This document shows positions 1 through 5,025 of a DNA stretch of 7,115 bases, one piece after another. Each line of letters starts with the position of its first letter. Position 1 is the stretch's first letter. The translations under genes were made by a program, and so were the position numbers. The stretch comes from Desulfamplus sp. (GTDB lineage Bacteria > Desulfobacterota > Desulfobacteria > Desulfobacterales > Desulfobacteraceae). The stretch lies in the NCBI GenBank assembly GCA_015231395.1, contig JADGBP010000025.1, forward strand, positions 1 through 7,115. Direction: 5' to 3'. The notes below the pieces were generated by a model that saw nothing but the letters and a program-made list of their open reading frames with translations, was not told the DNA's origin and searched no databases.

Positions 1-1
1 A

Positions 2-1180
2 TTACACCATCTCAAAAATTGCAGCAGCACCCATTCCACCGCCGATGCACATTGATACTACACCATATTTGCCTTTAACCTCTTTGAGGTTTGCAAGACA
101 TGTGGCAGTAAGTTTTGCACCGGTGCATCCCAATGGATGCCCAAGAGCAATTGCTCCGCCGTGAATATTGATCTTATGCATTGCTTTATCAATACCAAGC
201 TCGCGGATAGAATAAAGAGCCTGAGACGCAAACGCCTCGTTGATTTCAAAAATATCAATATCTTCAATCTTAAGACCGGCTATTTCAAGAGCTTTTGGTA
301 TGGCGTAACGTGGACCTACACCCATCTCGTCAGATTTACAACCAACACTTGCATAGGCGATAACCTTTGCGATTGGTTTGAGTCCAAGCTCATCGCATTT
401 AGCTTTTGATGCAATGATAGTCGCAGCAGCACCATCTGTGGTCTGAGACGAGTTACCGGCAGTAACGCTTCCATTAGCAGCAAAAACGGCACGCAACTTG
501 CCAAGACCTTCAGCAGTGGTTTCACGGATACCGTCATCTAAGGAAACGATAAACTCCTCTCTCTTCTGAGTGCCATCAGCCTGCTGAACATATTTATATG
601 CAGGTGTAGGAACTATCTCGGTAAACAGTCCAGCTTTTGCAGCTTTTGCAGCCTTAGCCTGAGAATCAGCAGCAAATTGATCCTGATCAGCTCTTGATAC
701 ATTATACCGGTTAGCCACATTCTCTGCTGTGATGCCCATGGAAATATACATTGAAGGCTCAGAAATAGAATATTCAGGATGAGGTCTTGGGACATTTCCA
801 CCCATAGGAACAAATGTCATAGACTCGACACCAGCACCCATTGTAATCTCTGACCATCCCATCTGAACCCTTGCAGATGCAAGAGCAATCGCCTCAAGAC
901 CTGACGCACAAAAGCGGTTAACAGTAGCACCTGAAACACTGTCAGGAAACCCTGCCATTTTAGCGGCAATCCGTCCAATGTTGAGACCCTGTTCTGCTTC
1001 TGGAAAGGCACAGCCGCACATTACGTCCTCAATGTCACCGGCTTTCAAGCCTTCGGTTCTTTCAACCGCTGCTTTCATGATAAATGAAAGGAGTTCTTCG
1101 GGTCTGGTCTCTTTAAATTGACCCCTTTTCTGCTTGCAGCCAGGGGTTCTTACTGACTGTACAATATATGCATCTCTCAT
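2..1180 (-). CDS. fadA: acetyl-CoA C-acyltransferase (3-ketoacyl-CoA thiolase), FadA type
   Basis: This enzyme cleaves 3-ketoacyl-CoA with free CoA to give acetyl-CoA and an acyl-CoA two carbons shorter, the last step of beta-oxidation, in the cytoplasm. The 392-residue length is typical of the family. The N-terminal thiolase domain covers about residues 4-262 and the C-terminal domain about 270-391. The nucleophilic cysteine is C91 in NRFCASGLEAI. The NEAFA motif has N314, the GHPLG motif has H348, and the second catalytic cysteine is C378 in CIGGGMGAA, so the active site is complete. The ATG start is preceded by a strong Shine-Dalgarno sequence, TAAGGAGGA at 1187-1195 read on the minus strand. 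The gene starts 17 bases after the stop of the hydratase/dehydrogenase gene, so the two are almost certainly co-transcribed. The stop codon is at 2-4; anything downstream lies outside the window. A biosynthetic acetyl-CoA acetyltransferase is less likely given the partner gene, but chain-length preference cannot be read from sequence. Confidence 0.95.
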   Translation of the reverse strand: MRDAYIVQSVRTPGCKQKRGQFKETRPEELLSFIMKAAVERTEGLKAGDIEDVMCGCAFPEAEQGLNIGRIAAKMAGFPDSVSGATVNRFCASGLEAIALASARVQMGWSEITMGAGVESMTFVPMGGNVPRPHPEYSISEPSMYISMGITAENVANRYNVSRADQDQFAADSQAKAAKAAKAGLFTEIVPTPAYKYVQQADGTQKREEFIVSLDDGIRETTAEGLGKLRAVFAANGSVTAGNSSQTTDGAAATIIASKAKCDELGLKPIAKVIAYASVGCKSDEMGVGPRYAIPKALEIAGLKIEDIDIFEINEAFASQALYSIRELGIDKAMHKINIHGGAIALGHPLGCTGAKLTATCLANLKEVKGKYGVVSMCIGGGMGAAAIFEMV

Positions 1181-1197
1181 TTGAAATCCTCCTTAAA

Positions 1198-3606
1198 TTA
1201 GTTTCTGAGCGGCTTGCCAGTTTTCAGCATGTGATCAATTCTTGCGACGGTCTTCTCTTCTTTTGCAAAGTCAACAAACGCATCTCTTTCCAGCTTCAAA
1301 ATAGTCTCTTCAGAAACTTCGGTGTCTTTGTTAACATTGCCGCCACTTATGACATAGCCAATACGTGTCGCAAGAAATGCGTCATATTCACTCATGAATT
1401 TTCCTTGGAGCATGTTAAAAAGTTCGGCATTGATCATACCTTGACCCGCATTTCCTATCACTCTGATGTTTTTCTTCATTGGTGGGGCATAAGCATCATC
1501 AACCATCTTCAAAACTTCTTTTTTAGCTTCGCCGATTTGTGTATCACGGTTAAAGACAATGCGATCAGCAACACCAAGATAACCGTTTGAACGGGCTTGA
1601 GCCGCAGACATGGATACTTTTGCCATAGCCACGTTCATAAAAGCAGCTACAAACAGCTTGGCAAGATCAATCTCTTTTCCAACACCGCCTGGAATAGGCT
1701 CAATAAATCTTTTCCATATATTAAGACATCCACCACCTGCAGGAAGAAGTCCTACGCCAATTTCAACAAGTCCCATATAAAGTTCTGCATGTGCAACAAT
1801 TCTGTCAGCACCAAGGCAGGTTTCGCAACCGCCGCCAAGGGTCATGCCGTAAGGAGCAGCAACTACCGGAAATGGAGAGTATTTGGCTTTCTGGATTCCA
1901 GCCTGTGCTCTTGCAAGGAACGCATCAATCTCTGAATAGTTTTTATCATGGCACATTTTGGATATTTGGGAAAGATCAGCACCAGCAGAGAACGCACCAG
2001 GCATTCCACCAGCTTGATTTCCAATAACAAGACCAACACCGTTTGCATCAACGTAATTGAGTGCCTGATCTATTGTGTCAATAATTTCAGCGTTAAGAGC
2101 GTTCATTTTGGTGTGAAATTCAAGACAGAATACACCATCTTCAATATCAATAAGGCTTGCAGATGCATTTCCAAGAACAAGTTTGTTATTGCCCCGTGCA
2201 GCAACAAGAGAAACAGCAGTTTTGCTCACTGGCACTGGTTTGTAGGAAGAAGATGCAAAATCATAGAAATATTTAACGCCGTTTTCAAGTTTGTAGAAAG
2301 ATTTATTACCAGCTTTTAGCATTGCCATCACATTAGCAGGCACAGCAAGACCTTCTGCCTGCATTCTCTCTACAGCTTCTGAAACGCCATATGTATCCCA
2401 TGTTTCAAAGGGACCCATTTCAAAGTTGTATCCCCATTTCATGGAGTTATCAATTTCAATAATAGTATCGGAAATCTCAGGGATCCTGCTTGCAGCATAC
2501 TGGAAGCTGTTGGCTGCCATTTTCCATGCAAATTTAGCACCTTTGTCATCGCCGGTAAGCACACATTTCATTTTTTCAGACAGAGTTGCTTTTTTCTTTG
2601 CTTCATCAAGGCATGGAAAAGATACTTTAGTAAGTTCTTCATATTCAAGAGTAGCAGGGTTGATAACTTTTTTGATTTTTTTCCACTCAGGTGTCAGATC
2701 AGTTTTGTAGAAACCAGCTTTTGTTTTGTTACCAAGGAGTTTCTTCTCAACCATCTGTTTTACAAAATCAGGTACAACAAAAGCATTACGTTGTTCATCA
2801 TTAGGACAAAGGTCGTAGGAGTTTTTTGCCACATGAGACATGGTGTCAAGACCTACAAGGTCAGAAGTCTTGAATATAGCAGTTTTTGGACGACCAAGAG
2901 CCGGACCGAAAAGAGCATCTACTTCAGGAATGGTAAGACCGTCTTCAAGCATGGCTACCATAGCGGCACCAATTCCTTGAATACCAATTCTGTTGCCCAC
3001 AAAGTTGGGGGTATCTTTTGCCCAGACAATGCCTTTCCCAAGGTATTTTTCACCAAATGCTGCCACAAACTCAAGAACTTCAGGAAGGGTATCAGCACCA
3101 GGGATAAGCTCCAAAAGATGCATGTACCGGACAGGGTTGAAAAAATGTGTGCCCATGAAATGCTGTCTGAACTCAAGACTCAAACCTGCGGACATATCCT
3201 TTAAGGGAATACCGGAAGTGTTTGAACTTATAATAGAACCTGGTTTTCTTATCCCTTCAATGCGTTTGAAAAGGTTTTGTTTGATTTTCAGATTCTCAAC
3301 CACAACCTCACAGATCCAGTCGCAATCTGCCAGTTTGTCAAAATCATCTTCAAGGTTTCCTATTTTTATTAGGGTTGCATCTTTTTTACTCATAAAAAGA
3401 GATGGGGCAGATGCAAGAGCTGCATCCATACCGGCCTTTACAATTCTGTTCCTTGCTGCTGGATCTTTTTTTTCCTCTTCCTTTAAATCAAAAGGAACTA
3501 TATCCAAAAGCAGCACATTTACTCCAGCACCGGCAAGGAGGGCGGCGATACCACCACCCATTATTCCAGATCCGATTACCGCAGCCTTTCTGATCTTTCT
3601 ACTCAT
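1198..3606 (-). CDS. fadN: bifunctional 3-hydroxyacyl-CoA dehydrogenase / enoyl-CoA hydratase, FadN type
   Basis: This 802-residue protein should catalyse two consecutive beta-oxidation steps: hydration of trans-2-enoyl-CoA and NAD-dependent oxidation of the 3-hydroxyacyl-CoA. Its dehydrogenase half comes first. The Rossmann GxGxxG is at residues 12-17 (IGSGIMG), with D35 ending the second strand as expected for NAD rather than NADP. Catalytic-site residues are S127/N129, H154 in GTHFFNP, E166 in HLLELIPG and N205 in FVGNRI. C-terminal dehydrogenase domains cover about 199-300 and 355-440. The crotonase half starts near 485, with the oxyanion-hole segments FSAGADL (539-545) and GMTLGGGCE, and both acid/base glutamates, E595 and E615. 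This order is that of Bacillus FadN and is the reverse of E. coli FadB/FadJ; the symbol is given on architecture only. I chose the ATG at 3606 over an in-frame ATG 19 codons earlier because AGGAGGT lies four bases upstream. It is the first gene of the operon with the thiolase. Confidence 0.94.
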   Translation of the reverse strand: MSRKIRKAAVIGSGIMGGGIAALLAGAGVNVLLLDIVPFDLKEEEKKDPAARNRIVKAGMDAALASAPSLFMSKKDATLIKIGNLEDDFDKLADCDWICEVVVENLKIKQNLFKRIEGIRKPGSIISSNTSGIPLKDMSAGLSLEFRQHFMGTHFFNPVRYMHLLELIPGADTLPEVLEFVAAFGEKYLGKGIVWAKDTPNFVGNRIGIQGIGAAMVAMLEDGLTIPEVDALFGPALGRPKTAIFKTSDLVGLDTMSHVAKNSYDLCPNDEQRNAFVVPDFVKQMVEKKLLGNKTKAGFYKTDLTPEWKKIKKVINPATLEYEELTKVSFPCLDEAKKKATLSEKMKCVLTGDDKGAKFAWKMAANSFQYAASRIPEISDTIIEIDNSMKWGYNFEMGPFETWDTYGVSEAVERMQAEGLAVPANVMAMLKAGNKSFYKLENGVKYFYDFASSSYKPVPVSKTAVSLVAARGNNKLVLGNASASLIDIEDGVFCLEFHTKMNALNAEIIDTIDQALNYVDANGVGLVIGNQAGGMPGAFSAGADLSQISKMCHDKNYSEIDAFLARAQAGIQKAKYSPFPVVAAPYGMTLGGGCETCLGADRIVAHAELYMGLVEIGVGLLPAGGGCLNIWKRFIEPIPGGVGKEIDLAKLFVAAFMNVAMAKVSMSAAQARSNGYLGVADRIVFNRDTQIGEAKKEVLKMVDDAYAPPMKKNIRVIGNAGQGMINAELFNMLQGKFMSEYDAFLATRIGYVISGGNVNKDTEVSEETILKLERDAFVDFAKEEKTVARIDHMLKTGKPLRN

Positions 3607-3610
3607 GACG

Positions 3611-3617
3611 ACCTCCT
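3611..3617 (-). promoter_or_regulatory. ribosome binding site of the FadN-type gene
   Basis: Read on the minus strand this is AGGAGGT, followed by a four-base spacer and the ATG at 3606-3604. It is a near-perfect anti-16S match and decides the start: the alternative in-frame ATG at 3663-3661 has no such sequence and falls at the expected transcription start. Confidence 0.85.
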
Positions 3618-3648
3618 GTGTGTAGTTAATAATACCTTTCATTGACTG

Positions 3649-3666
3649 TGAATGAGTATTCATTGC
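3649..3666 (-). promoter_or_regulatory. FadR-like (TetR-family) operator candidate over the fad transcription start
   Basis: On the plus strand the site reads TGAATGAGTATTCATTGC. It is a dyad: TGAAT (3649-3653) and ATTCA (3658-3662), with a second offset pairing AATGA/TCATT. It closely matches the Bacillus subtilis FadR consensus as I remember it, TGAATGAMTANTCATTCA, differing at the M position and the last two bases. It begins two bases downstream of the proposed -10 and covers the expected +1 near 3662, a classic repressor position. The regulated operon encodes the same enzymes that FadR controls in Bacillus. The regulator gene is not in the window, so binding is inferred. Confidence 0.45.
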
Positions 3667-3668
3667 TG

Positions 3669-3719
3669 ATTAACAGAAGAGAGGGGAATATGTCAAGTTT
3701 TTTAAAAAATATTTTTTTT
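3669..3719 (-). promoter_or_regulatory. promoter of the fad operon with UP-element-like A/T block
   Basis: Read on the minus strand there is a perfect -35 TTGACA (3696-3691), a 16-base spacer and a -10 GTTAAT (3674-3669; four of six match TATAAT). Immediately upstream of the -35, positions 3719-3697 form A8-T-A-T6-A6-C. This fits the pattern AAAWWTWTTTTNNNAAANNN known for UP elements that contact the RNA polymerase alpha subunit. The predicted start is near 3662, giving a leader of about 55 bases. AT-rich DNA makes chance A/T matches more likely, so the UP element is less certain than the hexamers. Confidence 0.6.
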
Positions 3720-3817
3720 GTTATCTTTTTTAAAAATCTTTATTAATTTCAAAGTTTTAAATTAGAATTACAATTCTATAAGTATCTTTTAATTCAATAT
3801 TGCTCTGTCCATAATTC

Positions 3818-3859
3818 AGATATTTTTAACCATTAATAAGATATTTGTAACTATTAATA
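3818..3859. repeat. 21-base direct tandem repeat, two copies
   Basis: Copy one is 3818-3838 and copy two is 3839-3859, directly abutting. They agree at 19 of 21 bases, differing at unit position 9 (T/G) and position 14 (C/T). Both copies contain AGATATTT and ATTAATA. Flanking sequence shows at most degenerate similarity. Confidence 0.8.
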
Positions 3860-3860
3860 A

Positions 3861-3878
3861 TGAATTAATATTCATACC
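3861..3878. promoter_or_regulatory. second, weaker FadR-like dyad
   Basis: The site reads TGAATTAATATTCATACC and shares the pattern TGAAT-N4-ATTCAT with the operator-like site at 3649-3666 (14 of 18 bases identical). The dyad arms are ATGAAT (3860-3865) and ATTCAT (3870-3875). It lies about 65 bases upstream of the proposed grpE -35 and well away from the fad promoter, so it may be an auxiliary site or a chance palindrome in AT-rich DNA. Confidence 0.2.
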
Positions 3879-3915
3879 GACTTTTACAACATCTTAACCA
3901 GTCAGACCGCATTTT

Positions 3916-3957
3916 TTTGTGCTTAACATCACATTATTTGTGCTTGACATGACATTA
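3916..3957. repeat. 21-base direct tandem repeat in the grpE promoter, CRP-like dyads
   Basis: Copy one (3916-3936) and copy two (3937-3957) abut and agree at 19 of 21 bases, differing at unit positions 10 (A/G) and 15 (C/G). Copy one contains TGTGC-N6-TCACA (3918-3933), nine of ten bases of the CRP-type dyad TGTGA-N6-TCACA. Copy two has TGTGC-N6-TGACA and holds the TTGACA hexamer in its spacer. Short inverted arms AGACCG (3904-3909) and CGGTCT (3960-3965) flank the pair. Confidence 0.8.
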
Positions 3958-3971
3958 AACGGTCTTATTTT
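3944..3971 (+). promoter_or_regulatory. probable grpE-dnaK promoter
   Basis: A perfect -35 TTGACA (3944-3949) is followed after 16 bases by TATTTT (3966-3971, four of six). The start would fall near 3978 and the leader would be about 70 bases. A second possible -10, TATAAC at 4019-4024, has only a poor -35 partner. This is a housekeeping-type promoter rather than a recognisable heat-shock one. Confidence 0.45.
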
Positions 3972-4035
3972 TTTGTCAAAAATTTAGTCTTAATGTTTAT
4001 TACAAAATTTTAAAGAATTATAACATATTGGACTT

Positions 4036-4040
4036 GGGAG
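4036..4040 (+). promoter_or_regulatory. ribosome binding site supporting the TTG start of grpE
   Basis: GGGAG sits six bases before the TTG at 4047. The next in-frame ATG at 4068 is preceded only by A-rich sequence with no Shine-Dalgarno match, so the TTG start is preferred. Confidence 0.6.
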
Positions 4041-4046
4041 AGACAA

Positions 4047-4934
4047 TTGGCTATAAAAAACAAATCCATGAAACAAAATCCATTTCAAAACATACCCACT
4101 GGTAATTATAATGTGTCTGGTAATTATTGTGCACCAGAAAAGATGAGTACTGGATCAAAAAATATGAATACTGCATCAGAAAAATCGAATACAGAATCAG
4201 GAAATACTGGATCACAAGCAAATACTACACATCCGGAGGGTATTACAAATTCCGAGGGCATTGATACAAATTCCGAGGAAATTAATACAAATATGGGGAT
4301 AACGGATATGCATGCGGAGACAATTAACAATATAAAACCATGTAATTCAGAGCAATCTCCTTGCACCGCAGAAAACAAAACTGTTGTGCCAGCCATTGAG
4401 GAACTTCAGGCATCTCTTGCAGCAGAAAGGGATCGGGTTCTAAGGCTTTCCGCAGAATTTGAAAACTACAAGAAGAGATCTTCACGGGAGATGGCAGATT
4501 TTAGAAAGTTTGCCAATGAAAGCATATTGAAGCAGCTTCTCACTGTAGTGGACAATTTAGAGCGTGCCATCTCATCTGCAACTCCCAATGATATGACGGG
4601 AGGACAGAATTCGGAGAAAGGTGAAAACAAACCGAACCATAACGGTCAGAAGGCTGAGCAGAGTGTGTCTCAAAACTGTATCGTTCAAGGTATTGAAATG
4701 ACCTTCAAAGATCTTATAAAGCTCTTTGAAGCGTTTAGCGTCAAGGCGGTTCAGGCTCAGGGAAAACCTTTTGATCCAATGTTTCATCAGGCAGTGACTC
4801 ATCAGGAATCTGATGAACATCCTGATAACACCGTGATTGCAGAATTTCAGAAGGGTTATCTTCTGCATGAACGACTGCTTAGACCCTCAATGGTTGTAGT
4901 TTCAAAATCCCCGTCAAAACAGGAGCCTGCGTAA
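4047..4934 (+). CDS. grpE: GrpE nucleotide-exchange factor with long repeat-rich N-terminal extension
   Basis: GrpE releases ADP from DnaK as a dimer and is a co-chaperone in the cytoplasm. The protein has 295 residues against about 200 in E. coli. The conserved part starts near residue 115: a long dimerising helix with RVLRLSAEFENYKKR (130-144), then LLTVVDNLERA (164-174), and the beta domain with QGIEMTFKDL, GKPFDPMFHQAV (239-250) and FQKGYLLHERLLRPSMVVVSK (267-287). Residues 1-110 are hydrophilic, rich in N, T, S, E and G, and probably disordered; residues 35-87 form eight degenerate units each starting with T. A second hydrophilic insert, about 179-211, separates the helix from the beta domain. 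Four cysteines (28, 99, 106, 211) lie in these variable parts. The start is TTG, chosen for the GGGAG six bases upstream. dnaK follows after 91 bases, probably in the same operon. Confidence 0.93.
   Translation: MAIKNKSMKQNPFQNIPTGNYNVSGNYCAPEKMSTGSKNMNTASEKSNTESGNTGSQANTTHPEGITNSEGIDTNSEEINTNMGITDMHAETINNIKPCNSEQSPCTAENKTVVPAIEELQASLAAERDRVLRLSAEFENYKKRSSREMADFRKFANESILKQLLTVVDNLERAISSATPNDMTGGQNSEKGENKPNHNGQKAEQSVSQNCIVQGIEMTFKDLIKLFEAFSVKAVQAQGKPFDPMFHQAVTHQESDEHPDNTVIAEFQKGYLLHERLLRPSMVVVSKSPSKQEPA
4149..4307 (+). repeat. degenerate 21-base (heptapeptide) repeat array inside grpE
   Basis: Eight codon-phased units each begin with Thr: TGSKNMN, TASEKSN, TESGN, TGSQAN, TTHPEGI, TNSEGID, TNSEEIN and TNMGITD (residues 35-87). 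Six are exactly 21 bases and two are shorter by one or two codons. The units at 4245-4265 and 4266-4286 are the most alike, sharing ACAAATTCCGAGG. A smaller duplication, CTGGTAATTAT at 4099-4109 and 4117-4127, lies just upstream. In-frame slippage or unequal crossing-over would produce this pattern. Confidence 0.75.
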
Positions 4935-5025
4935 AACAGTAATCAAAAATCAAATCAATAATGAATCATTAAGAATCATTAATTAAATATCTAAAAATCT
5001 AAAAATATATTTGGAGGAAAATAAC
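4935..5025 (+). other. grpE-dnaK spacer with short tandem repeats
   Basis: This 91-base AT-rich gap contains a perfect 10-base tandem repeat, GAATCATTAA at 4963-4972 and 4973-4982, and a perfect 8-base tandem repeat, CTAAAAAT at 4991-4998 and 4999-5006. There is no terminator and no convincing -35 hexamer, which fits read-through from grpE into dnaK. Confidence 0.7.
5013..5017 (+). promoter_or_regulatory. ribosome binding site of dnaK
   Basis: GGAGG lies eight bases before the ATG at 5026. It sets the start there and rules out the in-frame TTG at 5011, which overlaps the Shine-Dalgarno sequence itself. Confidence 0.85.

Larger units (their letters stand above)
3607..4046. other. divergent intergenic control region between the fad operon and grpE
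   Basis: This 440-base gap is visibly AT-rich and has no credible gene. It contains, in order, the fad leader and operator, the fad promoter, and an A/T-rich stretch with a 7-bp-arm palindrome at 3763-3778 (TAGAATT-AC-AATTCTA). Next come a 21-base tandem duplication (3818-3859), a second weak FadR-like dyad (3861-3878), another 21-base tandem duplication (3916-3957) and the probable grpE promoter. No CIRCE element (TTAGCACTC-N9-GAGTGCTAA) is visible, nor a clear sigma-32 -10 of the CCCCAT type. Confidence 0.8.

Noticed and set aside
2993..3625. A 210-codon open frame on the plus strand, antisense to the FadN-type gene
   Set aside because: It overlaps the dehydrogenase coding sequence entirely, has no recognisable domain and no ribosome binding site, and reads as a shadow of the real gene. 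The same applies to the plus-strand frames at 1168-1590 and 2791-3204.
3607..3663. A 19-residue N-terminal extension of the FadN-type protein from an ATG at 3663
   Set aside because: The upstream ATG has no Shine-Dalgarno sequence and coincides with the predicted transcription start and operator. The ATG at 3606 has AGGAGGT at good spacing, and the Rossmann fold begins directly after it.
3818..3957. A possible CRISPR array or replication-origin iterons from the 21-base repeats
   Set aside because: The units abut without spacers, occur only twice each and differ between the two sites. There is no cas or rep gene nearby.
3607..4046. CIRCE (HrcA) operator or riboswitch upstream of grpE
   Set aside because: No TTAGCACTC-N9-GAGTGCTAA pattern or even a clear half-site is present, and no stable GC-containing fold was visible in the leader.
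4124..4396. A 90-codon minus-strand frame with hydrophobic composition opposite grpE
   Set aside because: Its apparent hydrophobicity comes from the complement of the repeat-rich, hydrophilic GrpE extension; there is no independent start signal.
5011..5025. A TTG start for dnaK five codons upstream
   Set aside because: That TTG overlaps the GGAGG ribosome binding site, and the ATG at 5026 gives the standard DnaK N-terminus.
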